Source: UBA7239 sp035430165
GTDB taxonomy: Bacteria; Pseudomonadota; Gammaproteobacteria; Pseudomonadales; UBA7239
Assembly: GCA_035430165.1 (NCBI GenBank)
Contig: DAOMGE010000026.1
Span: 1-38,698 of the forward strand
Direction: 5' to 3'
DNA length: 38,698 bases
Shown here in pieces: positions 1-8,977 of this stretch; within the stretch, counting starts at the first letter, position 1; every line of letters starts with the position of its first letter. Both the position numbers and the translations under genes were made by a program. The notes beneath the pieces were generated by a model. It saw nothing but the letters and a program-made list of their open reading frames with translations, was not told the DNA's origin and ran no database searches.

Positions 1-2
1 CG

Positions 3-2609
3 ATCTGGCTGTTGCCCATCCTGGCGCTGCTGGTCGGTGGGTGGCTGGTGTGGCGCAGCCTGCTCGACATGGGGCCGAAGATCGAGATCGAGCTGGAAAA
101 TGGTGACGGCATCATCGCCAACCAGACGCAGATCCATTACAAGGGCATCGCGGTCGGTGTGGTGAAAAGCCTGGAGCCGAAGGATGACCTTGCTGCTGTC
201 ATCGCGCGTGTCGAGCTGGACAAGCACATCGCCAAGCGACTGGGCGGTGTGCCGAAAGACGCGCAGTTCTGGCTGGTGCAGCCGCAGGTGACCTTGGGCG
301 GTGTCTCCGGCCTCAACACGATTTTTTCCGGCAATTACATCGAAATGGCGCTGCCTACTGATGGCGCACCGTCTGCATCTGCCGAGAAATCCGATTACTT
401 TGTGGCGCTGAAAGCGGCGCCGCCGCTGCCACAATCGGTGCCCGGCCTGCATATCAAGTTCCATACCGACAAGCTCGGTTCGGTCAGCGTGGGCAGCCCG
501 GTGTTTGCGCGGCAGATCCAGATCGGTTCCGTGAAGACCGTGAGCATGGCGCCGGATAACAGCGGCGTGCTGATCGACGCCCACATCCTGCCGGAGTACG
601 CGCACCTGGTTCACCGCAGCTCGCGCTTCTGGAATGCCAGCGGCGTGCGCATCGATGCCGGTCTCGCCGGTTTGCGTGTGCAGACCGAATCCATCGCCAG
701 CCTGCTGGCCGGCGGTATCAGCCTGGGCCCTACCGATGAAACCGCGCCGCAGAGCCAGAACGGCGACCAGTTCTATCTCTACCAGGACTTCGAAGCCGCC
801 GAAGCCGGCAGTTTCGTCAACGTGCAATTCCCGGATGCCAGCAATCTCGTCAAGGGCGTGACGCGGGTGGTCTACCGGGGCATCACCGTCGGCAAGCTGG
901 TGGATGTCTGGTACAACGGCGAGCAGGATGTGGTGTTTGGTCGCTTCGGCATCGATCCGCGCTTCGAGACCTTTATCACCGACAAGACCCGTTTCTGGAT
1001 GGTGAAACCCCAGTTGTCGGCCAACGGCATTTCCGGCCTCGATACGCTGATCTCCGGCGCCTACCTGACCTTTAACCCGGACAACACCGGTAAGCCGGCA
1101 CCGGACATGAATTTTGTGGCCGCCGCCGGCCCCGATCCGCTCGATTTCAGTGAACCCGGCCTGCACCTGCGCCTGCAGGCGGCGGGAGCCGGCTCCATCA
1201 GTGACGGCATGCCGGTCTACTACCGTGAGTTCGTGGTCGGCAGCGTGCAGAGCCATTTGCTGGAGCGCGACCACATGAGCGTGCATGTGCTGATCCGCCC
1301 CGAATACCGCCAGTTCGTCAATGCGTCCAGCCGGTTCTGGAATGTCAGTGGCCTGCACGTCAGTGCCAGTCTCAAGGATGGCCTGCAGGTGCAGGGTGCG
1401 CCGCTGGCCAGCTTGCTCAGCGGCGGTATTGCCTTCGACACCCCCGACAGCAAGGCCGACAAACCGGCCATGCACGATGGCCAGACCTTTACCCTCTACA
1501 GCAGCGAAAAAGACGCAACGGCACCGGCGCCCGGCAGCTTGCCCGGGGTTTACCTGACCCTGGAAACGACGGACGGCGGCGGTCTGGCGGCTGGCGCACC
1601 GGTGTTGTACCGCAGCCTGGCAGTGGGCTCGGTGGAAGAGCTGCGCCACAGCGACGATGGCCGTCTGGTGCAGGTGCGCGTGCATGTCGATCCGGAACAC
1701 GCGAAATTGCTGGGTTCCAGCAGCCGCTTCTGGCGCGCCGGGGCGGTGGAGGTGAAAGCGGGTGCCGGCGGCCTCACGGTGCGTACCGGTTCGCTGAGCC
1801 AGCTGGTGGGTGGTGGCATTGCGTTCGAGGCCTTTGACAGCGGCAGCGAATTGAAGCCGCAGCCTGTACACAGCGGCGATCACTTCCGCCTTTACAGCGG
1901 TCGCGACGAGGCGGAAAACGCCGGTGTCGGCGTGCGCTTGTTCTTGTCTGGTGCCAAGGGTATCAGCACCGGTACCGAGATTCGCTACCGGGGTATGGGG
2001 ATCGGAGAAATCACCAGCCTGCACCTGAAGGACGATTTCAGCGGTGTGATTGCCGACGCGGCCCTCAAGGCATCCGCTGGCAAGCTGCTGACCACCGGCA
2101 GTCGTTTCTGGAAGGTGGAGCCGGCCATCGGGCTGGCGCGCACCGCCAATCTCGACACCTTGCTTGGCAGCTATCTGGAGCTGCGCCCCGGTGCCGGCAG
2201 CACGCAGCATGAATTCATGGTGAGCGAGCAGGAGCCGGTCATCACCGCGCGCGACAGCGGCCTGAACCTGCAATTGACCGCGCCGCGCCTCGGCTCGCTG
2301 AAAGCGGGTGATCCGGTGCTGTACCGGCAGGTGAAAGTGGGCGAGGTGCTGGGCAGCGAGTTGTCGGCAGATGGCAAACAGGTGCAGATCTACCTCAACA
2401 TCTGGCCGCCACACACGTCGCTTGTCCACAGCAACAGCCGTTTCTGGAATGCCAGCGGTGTGCGCGTCAAGGCCGGGCTGACGGGGGTGAAGGTGGATAC
2501 CGAATCGGTGGAATCGTTGATGGCAGGTGGCGTGGCCTTCAGCACACCGGACGGTGGCGGCACTGCCGTCACCAGTGGCCAGGTTTTCAGCCTCGTCGAT
2601 CACGAATAA
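3..2609 (+). CDS. letB: LetB (YebT) lipid-transport tunnel protein, 5' partial
   Basis: LetB is a periplasm-spanning tunnel of stacked MCE rings that moves lipids between inner and outer membranes, together with the inner-membrane protein LetA. The visible 868 residues begin inside the N-terminal membrane helix (IWLLPILALLVGGWLVW), so the true start lies left of the window; the first in-frame start-like codon (TTG at 12) is not the real start. I count seven MCE repeats, each opening with a pattern like G.....Y.G..VG, near residues 22, 145, 265, 380, 505, 640 and 755. Seven repeats and this length match E. coli LetB/YebT (877 aa) rather than PqiB, which has three. letA would be expected just upstream. 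Family known; the LetB rather than PqiB call is inferred from the repeat count. Confidence 0.93.
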   Translation: MWLLPILALLVGGWLVWRSLLDMGPKIEIELENGDGIIANQTQIHYKGIAVGVVKSLEPKDDLAAVIARVELDKHIAKRLGGVPKDAQFWLVQPQVTLGGVSGLNTIFSGNYIEMALPTDGAPSASAEKSDYFVALKAAPPLPQSVPGLHIKFHTDKLGSVSVGSPVFARQIQIGSVKTVSMAPDNSGVLIDAHILPEYAHLVHRSSRFWNASGVRIDAGLAGLRVQTESIASLLAGGISLGPTDETAPQSQNGDQFYLYQDFEAAEAGSFVNVQFPDASNLVKGVTRVVYRGITVGKLVDVWYNGEQDVVFGRFGIDPRFETFITDKTRFWMVKPQLSANGISGLDTLISGAYLTFNPDNTGKPAPDMNFVAAAGPDPLDFSEPGLHLRLQAAGAGSISDGMPVYYREFVVGSVQSHLLERDHMSVHVLIRPEYRQFVNASSRFWNVSGLHVSASLKDGLQVQGAPLASLLSGGIAFDTPDSKADKPAMHDGQTFTLYSSEKDATAPAPGSLPGVYLTLETTDGGGLAAGAPVLYRSLAVGSVEELRHSDDGRLVQVRVHVDPEHAKLLGSSSRFWRAGAVEVKAGAGGLTVRTGSLSQLVGGGIAFEAFDSGSELKPQPVHSGDHFRLYSGRDEAENAGVGVRLFLSGAKGISTGTEIRYRGMGIGEITSLHLKDDFSGVIADAALKASAGKLLTTGSRFWKVEPAIGLARTANLDTLLGSYLELRPGAGSTQHEFMVSEQEPVITARDSGLNLQLTAPRLGSLKAGDPVLYRQVKVGEVLGSELSADGKQVQIYLNIWPPHTSLVHSNSRFWNASGVRVKAGLTGVKVDTESVESLMAGGVAFSTPDGGGTAVTSGQVFSLVDHE

Positions 2610-2612
2610 ATT

Positions 2613-2661
2613 ACGCCCTCATCCGCCCTGCGGGCACCTTCTCCCATGCATGGGAGAAGGC
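2613..2661. repeat. Intergenic palindromic repeat, GGGAGARGG type
   Basis: A small GCCC/GGGC hairpin is followed by a perfect 24-base palindrome at 2637-2660 whose half is CCTTCTCCCATG. The same layout recurs at 28447-28514. It fills most of the 83 bases between letB and comF and may terminate letB transcripts, although no T-tract follows. Confidence 0.8.
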
Positions 2662-2692
2662 AAGGGAGAAATCAACCGGAAAAGGATTTCCG

Positions 2693-3391
2693 ATGTCATT
2701 CAAAAACCTGTTCGATTCGCTGATCCCGTCCAGCTGCATGCTGTGCAATGCCAGTGTGCGCGGCCGGAAACCGTTGTGCCTGCGCTGTGAAACAGCGTTG
2801 CCCTGGCACGACAATGCCTGCCTGCACTGCGCGATGCCGCTGGAGTCATCCGGTCATGTCTGTGGCGAATGCCTGCAACAGCCACCGGTGTTCCAGCACG
2901 CGTGCTGTGCCTTTCGCTATGAAGAGCCCGTGGCGGGATTATTGAATCGCTACAAGCACGACCGCAAGCTGCATTGCGGCTATTGGATGGCGCACAGCGC
3001 ATCGCGCGCTATTGCCGACCATTACCAGCGGCACAATATCCTGTTGCCGGATTGCATCATGCCGGTGCCCTTGCACTGGCGACGTGTCCAGAAGCGCGGT
3101 TTTGACCAGGGGCTGGAAATTGCGAACGTGATGGCACGGGTGCTCCAGCTGCCCTTGCAGGCCACACTGCAGCGGACACGCAATACCGGGAGCCAGCAGG
3201 GTTTGAGTCGCGAACAGCGCCAGCACAATCTGGATGGAGCCTTTGCCTTGCGTAAACCGGTGACGTACCGCGCGGTGGCGCTGGTGGACGATGTGCTCAC
3301 CACCGGCAGTACCGTGTCTGAAATTGCGCGGCTGCTGCACCGGTCGGGTGTGGCACAGGTGCATGTCTGGGCCATTGCCCGCACGCCCTGA
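2693..3391 (+). CDS. comF: ComF family phosphoribosyltransferase-like protein
   Basis: ComF/GntX-type protein of 232 aa, linked in other bacteria to DNA uptake and use of external DNA; its exact reaction is not settled. The N-terminus carries a zinc-ribbon-like set of cysteines (CMLC, CLRC, CLHC, CGEC within residues 15-65). The C-terminal half is a type I phosphoribosyltransferase fold with the PRPP loop ALVDDVLTTGSTV near residue 200 and a conserved MPVPLHWRR segment near 125. The start at 2693 has a good ribosome binding site (AAGGA, 2682-2686). The gene stands alone after a palindromic repeat, so it is probably transcribed separately from letB. In many gammaproteobacteria comF sits beside bioB; that neighbour is absent here. 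Confidence 0.9.
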   Translation: MSFKNLFDSLIPSSCMLCNASVRGRKPLCLRCETALPWHDNACLHCAMPLESSGHVCGECLQQPPVFQHACCAFRYEEPVAGLLNRYKHDRKLHCGYWMAHSASRAIADHYQRHNILLPDCIMPVPLHWRRVQKRGFDQGLEIANVMARVLQLPLQATLQRTRNTGSQQGLSREQRQHNLDGAFALRKPVTYRAVALVDDVLTTGSTVSEIARLLHRSGVAQVHVWAIARTP

Positions 3392-3408
3392 CAGCCTGTG
3401 CCTGGCGC

Positions 3409-3437
3409 TACACTCACTGTGAATACAGGCTTATAAT
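3409..3437 (+). promoter_or_regulatory. Candidate sigma-70 promoter for the small membrane gene
   Basis: A perfect TATAAT lies at 3432-3437, with a weak -35 (TACACT, 3409-3414) 17 bases upstream. Transcription would start near 3444, about 30 bases before the next start codon. The -10 is seen directly; promoter activity is inferred. Confidence 0.45.
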
Positions 3438-3474
3438 GCGCGGCTTCAGTCCCTTGCCATCTTGAGAGTGTTTT

Positions 3475-3699
3475 ATGGAACCTACTTCGACCCTGCTGAT
3501 GTTTTTCGGTGTTGCTTCCCTGCTGATCAGCTGGGTTTACCTGATCATCATTTCCTTCAAGACCGATTATGCCTGGGGCTTCATGAGCATTTTCCTGCCG
3601 CCACTGTCCTATCTGTACGCCGTGTTTAACCTGGGCAAGACCTGGGAGGTGCTGGCGCTGGCGCTGGTGGGCTCAACCTTCGTCATCTGTGGTATGTGA
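3475..3699 (+). CDS. Small hydrophobic membrane protein, function unknown
   Basis: A 74-residue protein that I do not recognise as a named family. It is almost wholly hydrophobic and would form two or three membrane helices: residues 7-28, 35-51 (with FLPPLSYLYAVF) and 57-73. It has no signal peptide cleavage site and no cysteine pair. The start at 3475 follows a GAGAG-containing leader and a TATAAT promoter. The stop codon overlaps the ATG of the downstream MscS-like gene (TGATG at 3697-3701), yet a terminator-like hairpin follows 22 bases later. It may therefore be mostly a single-gene transcript with limited read-through. Small PP-containing membrane proteins of this kind are widespread and uncharacterised. 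Confidence 0.65.
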   Translation: MEPTSTLLMFFGVASLLISWVYLIIISFKTDYAWGFMSIFLPPLSYLYAVFNLGKTWEVLALALVGSTFVICGM

Positions 3700-6158
3700 T
3701 GGTGATCGTTGAGGCCACACAAAAAAGCGACTTCGGTCGCTTTTTTTATCTCGCGCTACGGCTGTCGCTGCTGTCGGTTTTCCTGGTCGCCGGTGTTGTA
3801 CAGGCACAGAACGCAGTGCCGGTGTCGCCCGCAACAGAAACAGCAGCACCGGCGGCAGACCAGACCATTTCTGCCTTGTCACAACAGATAGAACAGCATC
3901 GCCTGTCCGTCACCGCGCTGCGGGATCGCGCCGATACGCTGGTGACGGATGCGAAAACCGTGCAAGACCAGCAAGCAGGTTTCGGCATGGCCGTGCGCGA
4001 TGTCGAGCAAGGGCTGGCAGACATGCCACAAGCCGACGAGTTGCGACACATGCGCGGCCAGTGGGAAGCGCGCCGCGATGGACTGCAAAAAAATATCGAC
4101 GATGTTTCGCAATTGCTGCTCGCACTTGAAGATGAAAAAAAGCAATTGCTGGAATTGTTGCAACAATGGAATGCGGCATTTTCACAACCGGAAAAAACGG
4201 TCGCCGCCCCTGCTGCCCGTAAAAAAACAGCAGCCAGGCCGGATGCCGATAAAATCGAGAAAGCCTCGATTGATGTGCGCGGCATGGGCCAACAGCAGAT
4301 CAACGAATTATTCGCCATCATTGACACGCGCCTGCCCCTGCTGAACACCTTGCTGCATGATGCGCAGTCACTGAAACAACAAACAGAAAATGTATTGCAG
4401 AAAATCACGAACCAGGAGCCGCGCCTGAATGATGACCTGTTCCGTCAGTCGCATCCCCCGGTGTGGTCATTGCCCGAAGGTTATTTCAGCGCGCGTCTCG
4501 AAAAAGGCAGTGTGACCCTGCTGGAAAAATGGGAAGGTGCCATCGCCTATTTATTGCAACAGCGTACCACCGTGATGTTGCTGCTGTTTGTCTACGTCGT
4601 CACGCTGTACCTGATGTTGCAGATGCGCAATAACCCGAAATTGCAGCAGGCACTGGCGGAATCCACGCACTTGCGTTTCGGTTTGCTCGGTCGTCCGTAC
4701 TCCACGGCAGTTGCTGTCACCTGTCTCAGCGGTTTCCTCGTCAAGGACTTGCCGCCGCTGTTATTTGTGGCGCTGGCGCTGTTGGCCATGTTGCCGGTGT
4801 TGCGTCTCGGTGCGCCCGCTTTCAGCCACCGTTTCCGGCCGCTGTTGTGGCTGGTGTCATTGTTGTTCCTGCTGGGGCAAGTGGGTTTTGCCACGCGTGA
4901 CTTGCCCGGCATCAATCGCCTGGGGTATCTGTTGCAATCGGTTTTCATTGTGGCGGTGTGCCTGGTCTGGGTGCCGCGTATTACCAGAACCGAATTCAGC
5001 AAACTCTGGCAAAAATGGCTGGTAACGTCGGTACTGCAATTCAGCACGCTGCTCGGTTTTTTTACGCTGGCCGCTAACCTGATCGGCGCTGTCACCATCG
5101 TTGCCTTGTTATTGCCGGCCTTGATCATGTCACTGTATTTCGGCATGGCAGCGCTAATCATGGCGTCGATTGTGACTGACCTGATTTATGTCATTACCCA
5201 GTTACCGGCGTTCAACAATGTAAAAAGTTTTCGCGAACATCGCCAGGTGATCCTGTCGCGTGTGCGACGCATCGGGCTGGTGGTTGCCGCACTGGTCTGG
5301 CTCGGGTTGACGCTGCAACAATTCCTTGTTTATGACTGGGTACATGCGGAGATATTGCATGTGCTGCACGCAACGCTGGCGATAGGGCAAATCACCTTGT
5401 CGCTCGGTGATATCTGCGCGATTGTGGTGACCTTGTGGTTGTCGATAGAAATCTCGCGTTTCCTGCGTTTTGTTTTCAACGAAGAAATTGTGCCGCGCCA
5501 TCCGATGCCGCGTGGTTTGCCGACAACCGTGTCTACGCTGCTGCATTACGTGGTGGTGCTGACCGGTTTTGTGTTGGCCATGGGCGCGGCCGGTGTGGAT
5601 TTGTCGAGACTGGCAATTCTTGCCGGTGCGCTCGGTATCGGTATCGGTATCGGCTTGCAGGATGTCATCAACAATTTCAGTGCGGGCCTGATCCTGTTGA
5701 TCGAGAGACACATTCGTCCCGGTGATATTGTGCAAACGGATACCGTGCAAGGCGTGGTGACACAAATCGGTCTGCGCGCCAGCATCGTGCGTACGGGTGA
5801 AGGCGCAGAAGTCGTTGTGCCGAACGGCAAGCTGACATCGGCGCAAGTGGTGAACTGGACGCGTTCGGATTCACAACGCCGTATCGCGATCAGTGTGCGC
5901 ACCGCGTTCACAACCAATCCCGAGCAGGTGATCAGTATCTTGCTGGACGTCGCGAAAAATACAACGGGATTGCTGGCGCGTCCTGCGCCGGTAGCGTTTG
6001 TGTTGCGTTTCGGTGAGGCAGCGCTGGAATTTGAATTGCGGGTGTGGGTGGAAAATTCCGATCACGCTGCAGAACTGGTCAGCAGCCTGCATATCAATAT
6101 CCTGAATGCCTTGCACGCAGCGGATATCGAGATTGCGCATCCTGCGCCGGTAAAATAA
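3699..6158 (+). CDS. MscS-family mechanosensitive channel with DUF3772-type periplasmic domain
   Basis: A large MscS-like channel of about 819 aa that would open under membrane tension to release solutes. A hydrophobic signal segment ends at VVQAQ near residue 38. Next comes a Gln-rich, probably coiled-coil periplasmic region (about 50-245) resembling DUF3772, then a block of some ten membrane helices (about 285-640). The MscS core starts with the glycine-rich pore helix GALGIGIGIGLQDVINNFSA near residue 645, followed by the beta domain (PGDIVQ, VVPNGKL) and the C-terminal cage to about 815. The ATG at 3699 overlaps the previous stop. However, the hairpin at 3721-3747 lies inside the predicted N-terminus, and the signal peptide would still be intact from a non-ATG start near 3750, so the start is uncertain. 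Convergent with the SDR gene, one base apart. Confidence 0.85.
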   Translation: MVIVEATQKSDFGRFFYLALRLSLLSVFLVAGVVQAQNAVPVSPATETAAPAADQTISALSQQIEQHRLSVTALRDRADTLVTDAKTVQDQQAGFGMAVRDVEQGLADMPQADELRHMRGQWEARRDGLQKNIDDVSQLLLALEDEKKQLLELLQQWNAAFSQPEKTVAAPAARKKTAARPDADKIEKASIDVRGMGQQQINELFAIIDTRLPLLNTLLHDAQSLKQQTENVLQKITNQEPRLNDDLFRQSHPPVWSLPEGYFSARLEKGSVTLLEKWEGAIAYLLQQRTTVMLLLFVYVVTLYLMLQMRNNPKLQQALAESTHLRFGLLGRPYSTAVAVTCLSGFLVKDLPPLLFVALALLAMLPVLRLGAPAFSHRFRPLLWLVSLLFLLGQVGFATRDLPGINRLGYLLQSVFIVAVCLVWVPRITRTEFSKLWQKWLVTSVLQFSTLLGFFTLAANLIGAVTIVALLLPALIMSLYFGMAALIMASIVTDLIYVITQLPAFNNVKSFREHRQVILSRVRRIGLVVAALVWLGLTLQQFLVYDWVHAEILHVLHATLAIGQITLSLGDICAIVVTLWLSIEISRFLRFVFNEEIVPRHPMPRGLPTTVSTLLHYVVVLTGFVLAMGAAGVDLSRLAILAGALGIGIGIGLQDVINNFSAGLILLIERHIRPGDIVQTDTVQGVVTQIGLRASIVRTGEGAEVVVPNGKLTSAQVVNWTRSDSQRRIAISVRTAFTTNPEQVISILLDVAKNTTGLLARPAPVAFVLRFGEAALEFELRVWVENSDHAAELVSSLHINILNALHAADIEIAHPAPVK
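3721..3747 (+). terminator. Intrinsic terminator-like hairpin inside the start of the MscS gene
   Basis: The stem GCGAC (3727-3731) pairs with GTCGC (3736-3740) across a stable TTCG tetraloop. It is flanked by six A and seven T, which extend the pairing and give a terminator signature. It lies 22 bases after the stop of the small membrane gene but within codons 8-17 of the next frame. Confidence 0.7.
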
Positions 6159-6159
6159 A

Positions 6160-7155
6160 TCAGCGCTTGAGGATCAGCTTCATCGCCCACAACACCAGCG
6201 GCGCAAGGAAAGACAGGACAGGCCGCAAGAAACGCAGGCGATTATTCATGTCCTGTTTGTAATCCGCAAACGTGTGGTGCTGGAAGTCGAGAATATCCTG
6301 CGATTCCGTGGTGTCCATCCATGACGTGTAATAACGCTCCTTGCCCAGCATCTCGCGCGGCAGGTTGATGCCGAGTGCATTGATGGCTGCGCTGAGAAAC
6401 TGGTGCTGTGTGATACGGCAATCACCGCCGCCCCCGATCAACAGGATTTTATTGACGGCGCGTGGATTGTTGATGCTGCTCACCATTGCCGTTGCCACAT
6501 CGCACGGGTGTACATACTCCAGTGGGTTGTCTGGCAGTACGTTGAATAATTTCCGCATCATCGACAAGTCGGCACCGAGTGTACGCGAATCGACCGAGAC
6601 GCCGACGCGCAACACGGTCCACGGGATTGTGCTGGCTGCCAGTTGCTGTTCAATTTCCACTTTGTGGCGCGCGTAGTTGTCGATCGGCGCCACCGGATCG
6701 GTGGCTTGCATCACGTGTGTCAGGGAATCCGTAATGCCAAACACCGTGACAGATGACGGATAAACCAGCAGCGGTTTGTTGACACGTGCCTCGATCTCGG
6801 CAATCAGGCGTTGCGTCGCCTTTACATTGATGTCGTGCGCCAGTTCAGGCGCATTGTCGGTGACCGGCGGCAACACCGCCGCCAGGTGGATGACGGCGAC
6901 ACAGCCTTGCAACAGCGGTTTGAAATCTACCGTGCGCAAATCGCCCCATGCCAGTTCGTCGTACAGCGCGGTCATTTTTTCCGCGACCTTGCGATTGCGC
7001 GGATTGTCGAGATCCATTGCCAGCGCGCGGTAATGGCGTTGCTTCAGTTCTGCCAGCACCATCTGGCCAAGATTGCCGAAAGCGCCCGTCACCAGTACAG
7101 TTTTTGCGGAAAGTGGTGAGGAAAGCGGTTTTGCCGATGTGTTTGCAGACGTCAT
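6160..7155 (-). CDS. NAD(P)-dependent epimerase/dehydratase (extended SDR)
   Basis: A 331-aa extended short-chain dehydrogenase. The nucleotide-binding motif VTGAFGNLGQ is near residue 22. The catalytic YxxxK is YARHK near residue 168, preceded by the conserved serine in YPSSVTVFG. A basic hydrophobic tail (about 305-331) could anchor the protein at the membrane, as in some 3-beta-hydroxysteroid dehydrogenase-like members. It is the last gene of a minus-strand group after a P450 and an NTF2-like protein (66-base gap), so an alcohol or ketone made by the P450 is a plausible substrate. The precise substrate cannot be read from the sequence; sugar-nucleotide epimerase is an alternative. Confidence 0.85.
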   Translation of the reverse strand: MTSANTSAKPLSSPLSAKTVLVTGAFGNLGQMVLAELKQRHYRALAMDLDNPRNRKVAEKMTALYDELAWGDLRTVDFKPLLQGCVAVIHLAAVLPPVTDNAPELAHDINVKATQRLIAEIEARVNKPLLVYPSSVTVFGITDSLTHVMQATDPVAPIDNYARHKVEIEQQLAASTIPWTVLRVGVSVDSRTLGADLSMMRKLFNVLPDNPLEYVHPCDVATAMVSSINNPRAVNKILLIGGGGDCRITQHQFLSAAINALGINLPREMLGKERYYTSWMDTTESQDILDFQHHTFADYKQDMNNRLRFLRPVLSFLAPLVLWAMKLILKR

Positions 7156-7221
7156 AGATCCAGCCGGGCGCGAAAAGGATGAAGAAAGATCTCGGTGAGT
7201 GGCGCGAGAATAGTCAGTGCG

Positions 7222-7581
7222 TCACTTCAAGTCAAAATTGCGATAGTAAATGGCCAGTTCCACGATCTTGCCGGCGTCGTTAACTTCAAACAGGTCAATG
7301 GCGTATTGCGGTTTGTCGGGCGCCTGCGGACTGACGCCGGTCACTTCTGCCGTTGCTACCTTGCCTTCAGCCGCCACGCGTCCGACAGACAGTTGTGTAT
7401 CCGCCAGCATCACCAGCCCGCCGTAAAATTCAGCCAGCTTGTCCTTGCCTTCAAACAGGCCGTACGGATGCACCAGCCTGCCGTTGTCAGCGAAAAGTGC
7501 CAGCAAGCGTTCCAGGTTTTTGGTGTTGATGCATTCGACGTAAGCGAGTGCGGCGGCGCGGGATTTTTCGGTGAGGCTCAT
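7222..7581 (-). CDS. NTF2-like (SnoaL/steroid isomerase-type) protein
   Basis: A 119-aa protein of the NTF2-like fold, the scaffold of delta-5-3-ketosteroid isomerase and SnoaL cyclases. Features seen are the N-terminal helix with YVECINTKNLERLLALFADN, the VHP and FEGKDKLAEFY segments, and a C-terminal beta sheet ending in YYRNFDLK. The reading frame stays open further upstream, but the ATG at 7581 starts exactly where the family begins; longer frames would run into the P450 gene. It lies 23 bases downstream of the P450 stop on the same strand, so co-transcription is likely. Whether it is an enzyme (isomerase, dehydratase) or only a binding protein cannot be decided here. Confidence 0.8.
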   Translation of the reverse strand: MSLTEKSRAAALAYVECINTKNLERLLALFADNGRLVHPYGLFEGKDKLAEFYGGLVMLADTQLSVGRVAAEGKVATAEVTGVSPQAPDKPQYAIDLFEVNDAGKIVELAIYYRNFDLK

Positions 7582-7604
7582 GCAGTCAGTGCTCCGGAAA
7601 AAAA

Positions 7605-8873
7605 TTATCGTGGCGTGACGCGCACGCGCATATCCGCCACACCCTGATGGCGATTGCTGCGGATAAAGCGGATGTCGTTGGCGGGCTGTGGATTCCTGCC
7701 TTTCATGCACGCCAGCAATTCCTGGAACAGGATTTTCATTTCCAGTCGCGCCAGTGCCGCACCGAGGCAATGGTGGATGCCGTAACCGAAAGCGACCTGT
7801 GGATTTTTCTTGCGATAGATATTGAACGTGTACGGATCTTCAAACACATCGGCATCGCGATTGGCGGAGGAGTACCACACGGTCACTTTGTCACCGCGTT
7901 TGATCTGCTGGTCGCCGTATTCCACGTCGCGTGCCGCAGTGCGGCGGTTGAAATGCACGGCAGAACTCCAGCGCAACATTTCTTCCAGCGCGCCATCCAG
8001 TAATTCATCCGGATTGTCCTCCAGTGCCGCGTATTGTTCCGGATGCTGCAGCAGTGCGTAGTAACCGTAGGCAATCGAATTGCGTGTGGTTTCTGTACCG
8101 CCGGTGATCAGTAAGTTAAAAAAACGGATCGCTTCCAGATCATCCAGTTTGCGCGGGTTGCCGGCGTTGTTGATTTCAGCGTTGACGATGATCGACATCA
8201 GGCTGTCATTGGGTTCGGCACGCAGTTTCTGCACCAGTCCGTAAGCGTACATGCCCATCTCGGTCATCTTGGCGATCAAGGGTGCGGTGTCGGTGTCCTT
8301 GTCGTGCGCGGCAAAGGCAATCGCCGCGTCAGCCCATTCCACCATGTGGTGCCAGTCTGCTTCCGGCAAACCGCCAACCGTGCAGATCACCTGCAGCGGC
8401 AATTCAGTGGCGACACGATTGAGGAAATCGAATTCGGTAGCGCCGGCATCAAGGTCGCGCAGCACTGGTTCCAGCAGGCGGCGGGTGAGGCGGCGGATTT
8501 CCGGTTCCAATGCTTCCAGCGTGCGCGGGTAGAAGCCCTGGCTCACCAGTCCACGGATTTCATCGTGCTTCGGCGGATCCATCATGGCCAGCACCAGGCC
8601 GGGTGCCATGTCGGTGCTCATGTCGCCGAGGGTGGTGCCGCCGCCAACGCGGGCGCCATAGCCGGTTTCGGATGAAAAATCCTCGTGGTTTTTCAGGATC
8701 GCGCGCGCATCGGCATGCTTGCTGATCACCCAGAAACCTTCCCCGTCCGGTGCCTGTGGCGTGGCCGGGTGAAACCAGACCGGTGCCTGTTCGCGCAGCG
8801 TACGGAAGATGGCTTCCGGGCAACCCTGTTCAAACTGGGCCAGGTCACAGAGATTGATATCCGACAATTTCAT
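7605..8873 (-). CDS. Bacterial cytochrome P450
   Basis: A soluble 422-aa P450 of the ordinary bacterial type, which needs a ferredoxin and reductase not encoded in this window. Motifs: oxygen-activating I-helix ITGGTETTRNS (about 255), ExxR in EEMLRW (about 300), and heme loop FGYGIHHCLG with the cysteine ligand at residue 369. The region LVLAMMDPPKHDEIRGLVS near 100 is typical of steroid- and terpene-type bacterial P450s, but I would not name a subfamily. It is the first gene of a minus-strand unit with an NTF2-like protein and an SDR, a set that suggests stepwise oxidation of a steroid, terpenoid or fatty substrate. A short intergenic region separates it from the divergent glnK. Confidence 0.93.
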   Translation of the reverse strand: MKLSDINLCDLAQFEQGCPEAIFRTLREQAPVWFHPATPQAPDGEGFWVISKHADARAILKNHEDFSSETGYGARVGGGTTLGDMSTDMAPGLVLAMMDPPKHDEIRGLVSQGFYPRTLEALEPEIRRLTRRLLEPVLRDLDAGATEFDFLNRVATELPLQVICTVGGLPEADWHHMVEWADAAIAFAAHDKDTDTAPLIAKMTEMGMYAYGLVQKLRAEPNDSLMSIIVNAEINNAGNPRKLDDLEAIRFFNLLITGGTETTRNSIAYGYYALLQHPEQYAALEDNPDELLDGALEEMLRWSSAVHFNRRTAARDVEYGDQQIKRGDKVTVWYSSANRDADVFEDPYTFNIYRKKNPQVAFGYGIHHCLGAALARLEMKILFQELLACMKGRNPQPANDIRFIRSNRHQGVADMRVRVTPR

Positions 8874-8977
8874 GGCAAACCCCGACAGAATCGATGGAGG
8901 CTAGGATACAACGGCTGGCGCCGGATCGTCCGGACGATTGATTTTTACCCCCCCATTGCATAGGCTGCCCCCGTTTT

